64,000 bases of DNA from Metabacillus flavus (GCF_018283675.1 NZ_JAGVRK010000001.1:2418001-2482000), one strand, 5' to 3'. Numbered from the stretch's first letter, positions 20,237-29,046 are shown. Numbers and translations: made by a program. The notes: a model not told the origin generated them from the sequence alone.

Positions 20237-20899
20237 TTATGAAGCCTCCTTTATTTTTTTGGGAGCTACTGCAACTTTGAAGCTCTCAACCCCAAGCACT
20301 CTTGTCACAGAGTCCACGATCATTTTCTTTATTTGAACGTTGTCCGCCCCATTGGCTACAACGAGTACACCCCTGATTGCAGGTTTCGTATATTGGAGAA
20401 CAAGCGGCGTTTCTTTATCGCCCTGCTTGATGATGACGACCTGTTCATCAATGGTGACATCATCAACTTTTCTTTCTCCCCCGTCCCGATCGGTTTCATT
20501 CGTGGACTGGCTTTGAGTGCTGCGGTTTTTTTCCAAAACTTTCAGTGATGTAGCATCGACATTAACAACGACTGATACATCGTCAATTCCGCTGATGGTT
20601 TCCAGTGCTTCCTTCAGCTGAGTTTCATATTCCTGTTCATAGCCTGCAATTAAATCCTTTTCGTTGTCGGCAGTTGGTTTAAACACTTCCTGAGATCCTG
20701 AATTCCCGCTTCCGGGGGAAGTGGCTGCCTGCTGTACACCTGCCGTTTTGCCTGCCTGATCAGTTAAGCTGCTTAAAAGCATAATTCCGATTCCCGCTGC
20801 GAGCAGGATCAAGATGGTTTTCGGATTCAGTTTTGACTGTCCTCCATGCTGGCTGAAAAACTTCTTGATTTTATCCATTAACGATGTTTTCTCATTCAT
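20237..20899 (-). CDS. spoIIIAG: Stage III sporulation protein AG
   Basis: 220 aa. One N-terminal membrane helix (TILILLAAGIGIMLLSSL) is followed by a ring-forming domain that builds the large SpoIIIAG ring of the feeding tube: YEQEYETQLKEALETISGID, then the LQYTKPAIRGVLVVANGADN segment. The ATG at 20899 overlaps the spoIIIAF stop by 8 nt and lies 9 nt after GGAGG; an upstream frame extension is rejected. Confidence 0.95.
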   Translation of the reverse strand: MNEKTSLMDKIKKFFSQHGGQSKLNPKTILILLAAGIGIMLLSSLTDQAGKTAGVQQAATSPGSGNSGSQEVFKPTADNEKDLIAGYEQEYETQLKEALETISGIDDVSVVVNVDATSLKVLEKNRSTQSQSTNETDRDGGERKVDDVTIDEQVVIIKQGDKETPLVLQYTKPAIRGVLVVANGADNVQIKKMIVDSVTRVLGVESFKVAVAPKKIKEAS

Positions 20900-21533
20900 G
20901 AACCTGATCCTCCCCTCCTTCCACATGAATCAGGATTTGCTCCTGATCCAGCTCCCATATTTGCGCAAGCAGCGAAGCCATATCCTTTAAGCGGCTATCG
21001 GCTATATCCTCTTTAGGAACCATTTCTCTGGATGCGTCAATTTGAATGGGTGCTATGGTTTCGACTGCAGTCTGTTCTTTTTCAGAGGGGGCGCTCACAT
21101 ATACATCTACGGATTCTACATCTTTGCTGCTGCCTATCGTTTTCTGCTCATCTGAAACTTGGATGGCAATGTCGCGAATTTCCATTGAGTATTCTTTTTC
21201 CATATCCTCCCCGGCATCTTTTTTCATTTGGACAGCCATTTGTTCTAAAATATATGCACGCTGGGAAGCTTGTATTTCTCTTTTCTGCGATTCTATTAAT
21301 TTTTTTGATTGTTCATCCTGTGAAGCATCATTTATTTGGAACTCACCAATCAGCTTGTTGATATCAACAGAGAACAAACTGAATACGGGATTCATAATAA
21401 CCACGATCAGCATTAATCCGATGACGATCTTTGCATATTTCTGCATGGAGGAGTTCGGAAGCAGCATATCAATGACGATGGCAAGCAGAATAAACAATAA
21501 TATGTTCGTAATCCAGCTAGTAAGATAAGACAT
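20892..21533 (-). CDS. spoIIIAF: Stage III sporulation protein AF
   Basis: 213 aa. Two N-terminal membrane helices (residues ~5-22 and ~34-55) precede a soluble domain with the ring-building fold. It takes part in the mother cell-forespore channel complex. It lies 10 bp after spoIIIAE and overlaps spoIIIAG. GGAGGG before the ATG. Confidence 0.94.
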   Translation of the reverse strand: MSYLTSWITNILLFILLAIVIDMLLPNSSMQKYAKIVIGLMLIVVIMNPVFSLFSVDINKLIGEFQINDASQDEQSKKLIESQKREIQASQRAYILEQMAVQMKKDAGEDMEKEYSMEIRDIAIQVSDEQKTIGSSKDVESVDVYVSAPSEKEQTAVETIAPIQIDASREMVPKEDIADSRLKDMASLLAQIWELDQEQILIHVEGGEDQVHE

Positions 21534-21543
21534 TTTCGCCCTC

Positions 21544-22803
21544 CTATCGAACCATTAAGGTTAAATTCCCCGCGGCAATAATGACCGTCAGACTGAGGAA
21601 GAACATAAACGAGACAATGGCCAGGGCCGCAAATATATAAATCACACTTTTGCTGATAATATCCAGGCATTTAATGACCGGTCCACCTCCAACAGGCTGG
21701 AGAATGGCAGCAGCAAATTTATAAATAAAGGCAAGGGACAGTACTTTCAGCGCAGGAAAAGCAGCAATCGCAAGCAGGATTGCAACACCGGCAATTCCGA
21801 CTGTATTCTTCAATAGAACGGAAGCACTTATCACAGTATCAGTAGCATCTGTAAACATCCGTCCTAGTACCGGGATAAAGTTTCCTGTTAAAAACTTGGC
21901 GGTACGGATCGTGATGCCGTCCGTAACAGCAGCTGATGCCCCCTGAACAGAAATGACTCCTAAAAAAATCGTGAGAAAGGTTCCGAGAAGTCCGATTCCT
22001 GCCTGTCTCATGAGCTGTGCCAGCTGGGTAACTTTGTACTGATCGGTCAGTGTACTGACGATGCTCAGGAGAGCGGAAAGGAAAAGGAGAGGAAGCACAA
22101 CATTCTGTATTAAAACCCCGCTCGTATTCATTAGGAAGAGAATAACAGGATGAAAGAATGCGGCAGAAACCAATCCTCCTGATGAAGCCATAAGGGCAAG
22201 CAATAAAGGGATAAGAGCCATAATGAAGTTTGTCATAGATTGGATCGCATCGCTTGTGTATTGAATGGCGATATGAAAGCTGTTTAGAGCAATAATCATC
22301 AGTACCATGTAGACGAGAGCGTAGGCTACTTTGCTGACTGTGCTCTGCTGAAAAGCATTTTGCAGCATCTGGAGCAAAACACTGAAAATCGTAAGCAGTA
22401 TCAGTGTACCGAGCAATTTGCCATTGGCCAGGATTTCATGGAACAAATATTTCAGGAGCGCCTTCATCCAGTCCATAATGGAAAAATGCTTTTCACCTGT
22501 TACAAAGTCATAGAGACTGCCTTTTTGGCTTTCCGGAAGAAATCCACCATATTGTACAAGAAGCTCGTCCCAGAAAGCTTTAACATGTTCCAGTTCAAGC
22601 TTGTCCGCCTGCTGCCTGACAAGTCCTTCCTGTTCGGCAGGATCTAAAGAAGCTGAAGGGTCTGACATGTCAGCTGATTCTTCCTCTTCATTCAATGTTC
22701 CATTTTGGATGACGCTGTTTTGGGCAGGCTCATTGCCTAAGGCTTGTACACTTATAGGAAAAAAGACCATCATACAAAAAATTATCGCTGACAGCCGTTT
22801 CAT
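21544..22803 (-). CDS. spoIIIAE: Stage III sporulation protein AE
   Basis: 419 aa. The cleavable-looking signal sequence (IIFCMMVFFPISVQALG) is followed by a soluble region and at least seven hydrophobic segments. It is the main polytopic membrane component of the SpoIIIA-SpoIIQ complex. GGAGGGAGG-like ribosome site; 20 bp downstream of spoIIIAD. Confidence 0.95.
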   Translation of the reverse strand: MKRLSAIIFCMMVFFPISVQALGNEPAQNSVIQNGTLNEEEESADMSDPSASLDPAEQEGLVRQQADKLELEHVKAFWDELLVQYGGFLPESQKGSLYDFVTGEKHFSIMDWMKALLKYLFHEILANGKLLGTLILLTIFSVLLQMLQNAFQQSTVSKVAYALVYMVLMIIALNSFHIAIQYTSDAIQSMTNFIMALIPLLLALMASSGGLVSAAFFHPVILFLMNTSGVLIQNVVLPLLFLSALLSIVSTLTDQYKVTQLAQLMRQAGIGLLGTFLTIFLGVISVQGASAAVTDGITIRTAKFLTGNFIPVLGRMFTDATDTVISASVLLKNTVGIAGVAILLAIAAFPALKVLSLAFIYKFAAAILQPVGGGPVIKCLDIISKSVIYIFAALAIVSFMFFLSLTVIIAAGNLTLMVR

Positions 22804-22823
22804 GACCCTCCCTCCTCTCTCCT

Positions 22824-23216
22824 CTAAAATTCAGGGATCATTTGGATGACCGTTTCGATAATAACCGTTAAAATCGGGATGGCCATTGTCAGAATCAAAA
22901 TCTTCCCGCCAAGCTCGATCTTGGAAGCGATAGCCCCCTGCCCTGCATCTTTTGTCAGCTGGGCGCCGAACTCTGCAATATAAGCGATGCCGATTATTTT
23001 CATAATTGTTTCTACATAAATCAGATTTACATTGGCATTTACAGCGATTTTTTCAATCATCCGAATGATTTCATATACTTGGTCTACCAGATAAAGAAAG
23101 ATGACGCAGCCGGTAAAGACAACAAGCAGGAAAGCAAAGGTCGGTTTTTGTTCTTTGATCACCAGGGCAAGAAACGTAGCTACAAGACCAAGACCAACGA
23201 TTTGGATAATTTGGAT
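22824..23216 (-). CDS. spoIIIAD: Stage III sporulation protein AD, apparently started at ATC
   Basis: 130 aa membrane protein: VKEQ-like loop, VVFTGCVIFLYLVDQVYEI, YVETIMKIIGIAYIAEFGAQ and a C-terminal hydrophobic end, colinear with B. subtilis SpoIIIAD (133 aa). No ATG, GTG or TTG exists in frame between the upstream stop (the TAG of spoIIIAC) and the GTG at 23162, yet translation of the stretch between them gives the conserved first membrane helix QIVGLGLVATFLALV. AGGAGG lies ~8 nt before ATC 23216, which aligns with the family Met; ATT 23210 is an alternative. Start at the internal GTG would delete that helix. Confidence 0.88.
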   Translation of the reverse strand: MQIIQIVGLGLVATFLALVIKEQKPTFAFLLVVFTGCVIFLYLVDQVYEIIRMIEKIAVNANVNLIYVETIMKIIGIAYIAEFGAQLTKDAGQGAIASKIELGGKILILTMAIPILTVIIETVIQMIPEF

Positions 23217-23228
23217 GGTGTTCCCCTC

Positions 23229-23435
23229 CTACCCTTGAAACAGAAAGACCGCTTTTATCTTTTTGAATAGGTCATCAACGATTGATGCCACCATGAATAA
23301 AATATAGATAAAACCCAGCAGCGTGACCCATTGTGCGTATTCTTTCTTGCCCATCTGATCAAGAATCGTATGGAGAAAGGCCACAACAATGCCGATTCCG
23401 GCAATTTGAAAAATGATGTTAATATCGACGCCCAT
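23229..23435 (-). CDS. spoIIIAC: Stage III sporulation protein AC
   Basis: 68 aa with two membrane helices (IIFQIAGIGIVVAFLHTIL and WVTLLGFIYILFMVASIV), almost identical in length and sequence to B. subtilis SpoIIIAC. It ends in VFLFQG; its TAG is in the same frame as spoIIIAD. Confidence 0.95.
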   Translation of the reverse strand: MGVDINIIFQIAGIGIVVAFLHTILDQMGKKEYAQWVTLLGFIYILFMVASIVDDLFKKIKAVFLFQG

Positions 23436-23459
23436 TTTTAAAGCTCCTTCCTTTTGCTT

Positions 23460-23975
23460 CTACAGCAGCACAATAACGAGCAGCAGCCCGCACAGGAAGC
23501 CGATGCTCTTAATCATCCGCTCGTAGCGATGCTGCCTGTCAGCAGCTTCGGTCTCTTCCCGCTCTAGATGGACCATTGCAAGCTTGATATGCTTTTGCTG
23601 CGAAATCAGATCGTGGCGGCCAAGCGTCTCCCCAAACTGCTTCATCACTTCGAGTTCACCCTTTTGAAGACTGCTGGATGCAGCGAGCTGCTCTAAGCTC
23701 TCGGCCCATGCTGACTTTGTATTTTTGCCTCCGCTTGAAAGAATTTGCGAGAATTGCGAGAAAAACTCCGACAGCGGTTTCTCGAGCTGTCCGCTTAAAT
23801 CATCGGCAGCAGCTTTTAAAGGCTTTTGGCTATACACGATCTCTGCTTCTAGTGACTGAAGCGCAACTTTTATTTCCCGCAGGAGCCTTGTTCGCTTCCC
23901 TAACCGGCCTGCAATCTCAAAGCCAATCCATGTGGCAGCAAAAATAATCATTGCAGCGCCAATCAGCTTGACCAT
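23460..23975 (-). CDS. spoIIIAB: Stage III sporulation protein AB
   Basis: 171 aa. Membrane helices occur at both ends (MVKLIGAAMIIFAATWIGFE and IGFLCGLLLVIVLL) with a helical soluble core resembling type II/IV secretion GspF/TadC-like proteins. It is thought to work with the ATPase SpoIIIAA. Its start overlaps the spoIIIAA stop by 13 nt. Confidence 0.94.
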   Translation of the reverse strand: MVKLIGAAMIIFAATWIGFEIAGRLGKRTRLLREIKVALQSLEAEIVYSQKPLKAAADDLSGQLEKPLSEFFSQFSQILSSGGKNTKSAWAESLEQLAASSSLQKGELEVMKQFGETLGRHDLISQQKHIKLAMVHLEREETEAADRQHRYERMIKSIGFLCGLLLVIVLL

Positions 23976-24883
23976 ATAAGTTCCTCCCCTGATACAGAAG
24001 CAAACTGCGAGTTAAGAATTTGCATGGTCCGAATACCGTTTTTCCTGCTGAGCTCCACGACCCGCTCAAACACCCCGTGTTCAAAAAGAGGCTGGATAGA
24101 TGGTCTCTTTGAGGCATCCCCGGCTCCGAAACCGTGGACACTGACCATCACCTGAACTCCTGCGTGGACTGCTTCCATAATGGCACTGCAGTCTTCCGCT
24201 GAACCAATTTCATCTGCAATCAGCACATCCGGACTAAGAGAACGAATCATCATCATCATTCCTTCCGCCTTCGGACACGAATCGAGTACGTCCAGCCGGT
24301 GGCCAAAGGTATGCTGAGGAATGCCATTTACCGAACCTGCTATTTCAGAGCGCTCATCAACGATTCCAACCTTCATACTCTCTTTTCCTGAATCACCAGT
24401 GCTTACCGTGCGGGCTATATCTCTAAGAAGAGTCGTCTTTCCCGTTTGGGGAGGTCCAATAATCAGGGTATTCAGCCATCTGCCCTCATACAGATAGGGA
24501 ATCAGGGGCTGGGCTGCGCCGATTTTCTGCTTCGCTACCCTTATATTAAAAGACGTGATGTCCCTAATCATTTTTACGCGGCCGCCTGCTGTAATGACCT
24601 TGCCTGCCAGTCCAATCCGGTGTCCGCCGGAAATGGTGATGTAGCCTCTGCGCAGCTCCTCTTCCAGCGTGTAAATCGAGAATTCGCTCATTTCGTTCAA
24701 GAGCACTTGTCCATCATCAAGGGTAGCCGCATACGGCAAAAAGAGATGCCGGCCGTTCAGTATGACCTCTACCGGCCTGAATACACGAATGCGGATTTCC
24801 TCCACCTGATAACGATCTCGTTCATCCATACGTTCCAAATGGCTTCTTATTGAGTCAGGAAGGATCCGCATGATTTCATCCAA
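23963..24883 (-). CDS. spoIIIAA: Stage III sporulation protein AA (secretion-type ATPase)
   Basis: 306 aa. The RecA-like ATPase domain has Walker A GPPQTGKTTLLRD and Walker B-like VLIADEIGSAED, as in VirB11/GspE secretion ATPases. It probably energises assembly of, or transport through, the SpoIIIA channel. The TTG at 24883 is chosen: GAGGAGG lies 8 nt upstream and the length then equals B. subtilis (307 aa). An ATG 24 codons earlier overlaps the end of yqhV and lacks a ribosome site. Confidence 0.93.
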   Translation of the reverse strand: MDEIMRILPDSIRSHLERMDERDRYQVEEIRIRVFRPVEVILNGRHLFLPYAATLDDGQVLLNEMSEFSIYTLEEELRRGYITISGGHRIGLAGKVITAGGRVKMIRDITSFNIRVAKQKIGAAQPLIPYLYEGRWLNTLIIGPPQTGKTTLLRDIARTVSTGDSGKESMKVGIVDERSEIAGSVNGIPQHTFGHRLDVLDSCPKAEGMMMMIRSLSPDVLIADEIGSAEDCSAIMEAVHAGVQVMVSVHGFGAGDASKRPSIQPLFEHGVFERVVELSRKNGIRTMQILNSQFASVSGEELIWSS

Positions 24884-24951
24884 AGACGTTTCCTCCTCAT
24901 ACCTTCTTGATATAGAAAATGTATGCAGGCTTGACCGCTTTATGCCATCGC

Positions 24952-25233
24952 TCATTTATAAATTCCAGCTAATATAAAAACAACTCCAAGACCGATGAAA
25001 ATCATTTTCCCATAGGAAATCTCACCTGCGATCTGGAAAATACCGATTGCCATCGTTCCTATAAAGATAGCCGGTCCGACAATTGCCAGAACCGAATTAA
25101 TCGCAATCGCCTTACGGACGTCATTTACAAGGAGCATACAGATTGCTGCAGTCAGTTCAATACTTGCTGATAAAAAGCGGAGACCTGCCATCGCAAGAAC
25201 TGTTTGATCCAGTCCATTCCACCAATTTTTCAT
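24952..25233 (-). CDS. yqhV: YqhV-family membrane protein
   Basis: 93 aa with three predicted membrane helices, starting with LAMAGLRFLSASIELTAAICM. It is a sporulation-operon neighbour conserved immediately upstream of spoIIIAA in Bacillus; its function is unknown. The ATG is followed by KNWWNGLDQ; GGTGGAAGG upstream. Confidence 0.88.
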   Translation of the reverse strand: MKNWWNGLDQTVLAMAGLRFLSASIELTAAICMLLVNDVRKAIAINSVLAIVGPAIFIGTMAIGIFQIAGEISYGKMIFIGLGVVFILAGIYK

Positions 25234-25402
25234 CCTTCCACCTCGGATCCTTTTTGTACAGCCTATGCACTTCGTCCATGAAATAGAAAGAAAAGCGTTT
25301 TTTTCTCAACCGATTCGAGTCATGATATAATGGAAATATAGGGAAATTTTTATTAAGAAGATTTTTGCAGTTTGATGCTGCGGAATGAAGGAGGGGATGA
25401 AG

Positions 25403-25639
25403 ATGGAAGGATTTTCTCAAGCTTATTTCATACTTCAATGGATTGTCGCTGCAGGCATTTTTCTGGTTATCCCGGCTGTCATTATCATCAAGGCCTTGAA
25501 AAAGAAAAAGTACCCCAGAAGCAATTTCTACACACCATTTGACAATATCATTGAAGGCAAGAGTTCCAGTGAGAAATTGGCCGTTGACCAGCTTCAGGAA
25601 GACGAAAGACATCGGAACCGGTATGGAGAAATAGATTGA
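25403..25639 (+). CDS. Small membrane protein (DUF3951-like, tentative)
   Basis: 78 aa. One membrane helix (FILQWIVAAGIFLVIPAVII) is followed by a KKKK stretch, a YTPFDNI motif and an acidic tail. The YTPFD motif recalls DUF3951 proteins; this is from memory and unconfirmed. GGAGG lies 8 nt before the chosen ATG; an ATG six codons upstream overlaps the ribosome site. Monocistronic, divergent from yqhV, and ends at a bidirectional terminator. Function unknown. Confidence 0.65.
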   Translation: MEGFSQAYFILQWIVAAGIFLVIPAVIIIKALKKKKYPRSNFYTPFDNIIEGKSSSEKLAVDQLQEDERHRNRYGEID

Positions 25640-25716
25640 TTGTCAAAAAGAAACCAGTGTCTTTATCCAATGAGAGTAAACGGATAGCGAATCTGTTTTC
25701 GTTTGCGAATCAATAG

Positions 25717-25746
25717 AAAAACCCGGTTCATTTGAACCGGGTTTTT
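25717..25746. terminator. Bidirectional intrinsic terminator
   Basis: AACCCGGTTCA and TGAACCGGGTT form a long perfect stem with A/T tails on both sides, serving the small membrane protein (plus) and the MurE-like gene (minus). Confidence 0.85.
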
Positions 25747-25753
25747 CTAGGGC

Positions 25754-27331
25754 TTATCCATTTTTTCTGCCGGCAAGAGGAAGCAGTTCCGCTCTTGTAA
25801 GAAGAATTTTCTTTGCAGGAACGCGCGGTTTGCCCGTTACCCTTTTCAGTGACTTATAATAGGTTTCAATGATATTTTCATCAGAATGCGGAATTGCTTT
25901 ACCTTTAACCATTTGTGCTCCATTAATACAGCCGCTGGTCAGCAGTATGATATCGTTAGAGTGACCGAGGCTAAGCGCCTTTAGGACACCTTGCTCCCTT
26001 GTTAAGGTTGGATGGATTTCAGCAGCTCCTGGTATACAAAAGCCGCTCATTACCTGATCGACAATCACACGCGGATCATGGTCTCCAGGATGATCGACTG
26101 TGACTACAATCTCATCCGCCTTGTTTTCAATTACCTGAGCCATTTTAGGCATTTTCGCAAAGTCTCTAATGCCTATTCCGGCAATCATTACAATCAGCCG
26201 ATTGTGCGGCAGCTTCTTCACTTCTTCTAAAAGACGAGTCAAAGCAACAGGCGTATGGGCGTAATCCAATATGATCTTTTGGCTGTCAGGACCCTTTATG
26301 ATCTGGAAACGCCCTTCAGGACTTTCAAGATAGCGAAGTGCTTTGATAATATCCTCAATCTTGAACCCAAATAAAAGAGCCGCTCCCACTGCTGAAAGCA
26401 CGTTCGAAATGTTGTACTCACCATATACCGGAACTTCAATGCTGAAATGGGAACCCGCATATAAAAGGCTGAATTTCGAACCGGTTTCACTAAAATCAAT
26501 ATTAAACGCCCTTAAATCCGCCTGTTTATTTGAAGACAGGCTGTATGTGATTTGCGGTCCGGCGAAAGTGCTTGCTAACCGCTCTCCCATACCTTCATCA
26601 TCAAGATTGATAACGGCATGTTTAGCTTGCTTAAACAGCCTCATCTTACATTCCATATAGTGTTCAAAAGTTTGATGGTATTCCAGATGCTCTTCAGAAA
26701 GGTTCGTATGGATGGCCACATCAAAAATAATATGATCTACACGGTGCTGATCCAAAGCAATGGATGATACCTCCATCGCTACTGCCTCATCTCCGAGAGA
26801 AACTAAATCATGAAACATACTTTGCAGATCTATGGACTCCGGAGTTGTTGGAGTACTCTTCTTATAGGACAATTTTTCCTTAGAAGACCAAATGCCTGTG
26901 GTGCCAATAGATCCAGATGGCATCCCAAGCAGTGTTAACAATGACCTCACATATGCCGCAACCGTCGTTTTGCCATTCGTGCCTGTAATTCCGACTGTTT
27001 TTATTTTTTCATCAGCAGAATTGTAATAGACTTTAGCAAACTTCGCCATCGTCTCTCTTACATTATCCACCAGCATAAAGGTACAATCAGGATGCTTTAC
27101 GCTTAAGTCCTGAAGAATGGGCAGGCTGGAGCCAAAAACGGCAACTGCGCCTCGCGATAGCGCATCCTCGATATATTGATGGCCATCATGGTTTTGGCCT
27201 TTCATACTAAAAAAGACAGAGAAGTCTTTAACTAGTCTGGAATCATAAGCAAGATGGAGTATTTCCTGGGCTGGAGGACCTAATAGGTGTTTTATTGGCA
27301 TTTCTTTAAGCTGGTTAAATTCAATTAGCAT
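25754..27331 (-). CDS. MurE-like Mur ligase with altered amino-acid selection motif
   Basis: 525 aa. N-terminal UDP-MurNAc domain (LAYDSRLV); central ATPase domain with GITGTNGKTT, TTPES, and the region around the carbamylated Lys (ECKMRLF); C-terminal domain with ILDYAHTP. The position of the DAP-specific DNPR motif reads DHPG (context VTVDHPGDHDPR), so the added amino acid may not be meso-diaminopimelate. The canonical mur cluster is not in this window, so this is probably a second MurE. ATG 27331 with GAGGT. It could serve peptidoglycan or a secondary metabolite; it sits alone in the operon. Confidence 0.8.
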   Translation of the reverse strand: MLIEFNQLKEMPIKHLLGPPAQEILHLAYDSRLVKDFSVFFSMKGQNHDGHQYIEDALSRGAVAVFGSSLPILQDLSVKHPDCTFMLVDNVRETMAKFAKVYYNSADEKIKTVGITGTNGKTTVAAYVRSLLTLLGMPSGSIGTTGIWSSKEKLSYKKSTPTTPESIDLQSMFHDLVSLGDEAVAMEVSSIALDQHRVDHIIFDVAIHTNLSEEHLEYHQTFEHYMECKMRLFKQAKHAVINLDDEGMGERLASTFAGPQITYSLSSNKQADLRAFNIDFSETGSKFSLLYAGSHFSIEVPVYGEYNISNVLSAVGAALLFGFKIEDIIKALRYLESPEGRFQIIKGPDSQKIILDYAHTPVALTRLLEEVKKLPHNRLIVMIAGIGIRDFAKMPKMAQVIENKADEIVVTVDHPGDHDPRVIVDQVMSGFCIPGAAEIHPTLTREQGVLKALSLGHSNDIILLTSGCINGAQMVKGKAIPHSDENIIETYYKSLKRVTGKPRVPAKKILLTRAELLPLAGRKNG

Positions 27332-27612
27332 GATCGACCTCACAGATGATTAGTATAAATGCAAGTACAGCAGTTCTATTTTTTGCATGAGAAATGGATT
27401 GTATTCTACGAGGAATTTGGTTGATGCGTACTATGGCAGAGATCATACCTTACACTATGATTGAGTGAACCTCTTATATATATCCTGATACTATTTACCC
27501 CATTTATTGCGAATTAAAACCTGCATAGGCACTAACCTAAATGTTATTGTTTACCTATTATTTTTACACAACCATTTTAGTCATTTTTAACATCCAGTGA
27601 ACATTAAAAAAT

Positions 27613-27650
27613 CAAAGAAAAAAGAACATCGTTAAATTGATGCTCTCTTT
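27613..27650 (-). terminator. Probable terminator of the 57-aa membrane-protein gene
   Basis: On the minus strand AAAGAGAGCATC pairs (with wobble) with GATGTTCTTTTTT; the 3' arm merges into a T-rich tail. Confidence 0.6.
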
Positions 27651-27700
27651 GGTATTTAATCTAAAAATAACTAATTTGTATAGATGGTGGCTCTCCACCA

Positions 27701-27874
27701 CTATTGCCCTTTTGCTTTACTTAAAATTTGAATAATTTGGTTATTCTGTTCAATTTGAGTATCCGTGTTATCCTTTATTTGCTTAATCCACAGTAACAGA
27801 AATATTATGGATACAGGATAAGTAAGAGTAACAATTATAGATAACAAGCCAATCAAACTTGTGACAACCGTCAT
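27701..27874 (-). CDS. Small 57-aa membrane protein
   Basis: Begins MTVVTSLIGLL after GGGAGGAAATTT. One hydrophobic helix (residues ~5-30, SIIVTLTYPVSIIFLLLWI) is followed by a charged, Gln/Asn-rich tail (KQIKDNTDTQIEQ). This topology (short lumenal end, one helix, small helical tail) resembles many small Bacillus membrane peptides or phage-like holins; no family was recognised. A hairpin and terminator lie downstream. Transcribed alone, opposite to the next gene. Confidence 0.6.
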   Translation of the reverse strand: MTVVTSLIGLLSIIVTLTYPVSIIFLLLWIKQIKDNTDTQIEQNNQIIQILSKAKGQ

Positions 27875-28000
27875 AAATTTCCTCCCGCAAAGAAATTTTC
27901 CACACAGGTGAAGAGTTAATGATACTCGATTATTATCAAGTTTATGACTTTACATGGGCTGTATTCTTGTAAAGTATTTTAGGGAAAGGAAGAAGAAGTG

Positions 28001-28468
28001 ATGGAAGATAACAATATATTAAAAGTAAGAGCTAAGATTCTACGCATAAGAATCTCATTATTCTTGATTGTCTCTGTTATATTGGCCCAAATTTATTATA
28101 TTTTCCTTTTATTTGAGCCATATGAAATAGAGATGTTAAAACTTAGCCATTTTGAAGTTTTCTTATGGTTTCCTTTTTATTACACATTTCTGTTCATTCC
28201 AGTTGTATTTGCCGCAGGATTCCCTTTATCCTTGCTGCATAATTACGTGGCCAAAATATATACAGTAAATCATTTAATTAGGATTGTCCCCTATTTGATA
28301 TTTGGTATCATACTTGTCTATTCACTTCCGTTTATAATTAATGATACTCTAACAAATTCTAGATACGATTGGATTGTTAATCCCTATTACTCCATACCTG
28401 TTATTGGTATTTGGTTATGTTATATTGTTGAATCCTATCTTTTAAAAAAAGAAATAGAGGCTTTCTAA
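28001..28468 (+). CDS. Hypothetical four-helix membrane protein
   Basis: 155 aa, AT-rich compared with the core genes. Predicted membrane helices lie at residues ~17-37, ~53-75, ~93-112 and ~127-147, with a positively charged N-terminus (KVRAKILRIR) and a KKEIEAF end. No family was recognised. GGAAGAAGAAG precedes the ATG. No obvious operon partner; the dispersed repeat follows ~100 bp downstream. Confidence 0.6.
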   Translation: MEDNNILKVRAKILRIRISLFLIVSVILAQIYYIFLLFEPYEIEMLKLSHFEVFLWFPFYYTFLFIPVVFAAGFPLSLLHNYVAKIYTVNHLIRIVPYLIFGIILVYSLPFIINDTLTNSRYDWIVNPYYSIPVIGIWLCYIVESYLLKKEIEAF

Positions 28469-28569
28469 AAGTCTATTCTGCGGAAATGTCTGATTTGAAA
28501 ACTAAAGAACACTCGCTGTATGAGTCAAGGATGTTTTTAAGCTTTGTGCTTTGTACAATTTAGGGTTAG

Positions 28570-28698
28570 GCTGATTGGAGCGGAAGGTGCGAGACTCCTG
28601 CGGGAGCAGCGGGACAGGCGAGACCCCGCAGGCGCATGGCGCTGAGGAGGCTCACCGCCCGCCCCGCGGAAAGCGAGCGACCTGCAGCGGAAATCAGC
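28570..28698 (+). repeat. Dispersed structured repeat, copy 1
   Basis: ~129-bp GC-rich element bounded by the inverted pair GCTGATT...AATCAGC. Internal hairpins are CTCCTGCGGGAG and GCGCATGGCGC. A diverged copy lies inverted at 35075-35207. It resembles intergenic repeats common in Bacillaceae genomes. Confidence 0.75.
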
Positions 28699-28769
28699 TA
28701 TACCTAGTCTAATTTCAAACAGTAACGTTCACGAAAACAGCTTAAAAATACCTTCTTGACAGCACCCTC

Positions 28770-29020
28770 ACTCTCTAGACAAAACCACTTTTATAAGGAA
28801 GTTGCCGGAATGGTTGGACAACGTTGATATTCCTCAAAAATTGTCCATACAGTCGGTGCTTACTTCCTTGCCATGAACTTAGAATGATGACAACCTGGGT
28901 ATTGGAGCCTGCGAAAATGTCTTAATCAGGCTCGAAGGAAGGATCGATCCTTATTTAAAAATCCCTACGAATGACAAAAAGCATCCGGATAGACTTCCGA
29001 ATGCCTTTATTCTAAAAGTT
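28770..29020 (+). pseudogene. Possible decayed coding region
   Basis: No intact gene, but adjacent plus-strand frames look protein-like: one reads KLPEWLDNVDIPQKLS, another DDNLGIGACENVLIRLEGR (then IDPYLKIPTN). They are in different frames with stops between. An imperfect hairpin with a T-rich tail at ~28981-29012 could be its old terminator. No family was recognised; speculative. Confidence 0.25.
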
Positions 29021-29021
29021 A

Positions 29022-29042
29022 AAACCCGCCGTAGGCGGGTTT
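29022..29042 (-). terminator. Intrinsic terminator of efp
   Basis: AACCCGCC and GGCGGGTT around a GTA loop, followed by TTTTAACTTTT on the minus strand. Confidence 0.75.
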
Positions 29043-29046
29043 CCTA

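Noticed and set aside
27684-27702. GGTGG/CCACC hairpin as the terminator of the 57-aa gene
   Set aside because: Short stem without a T-run; the structure at 27613-27650 is a better candidate.
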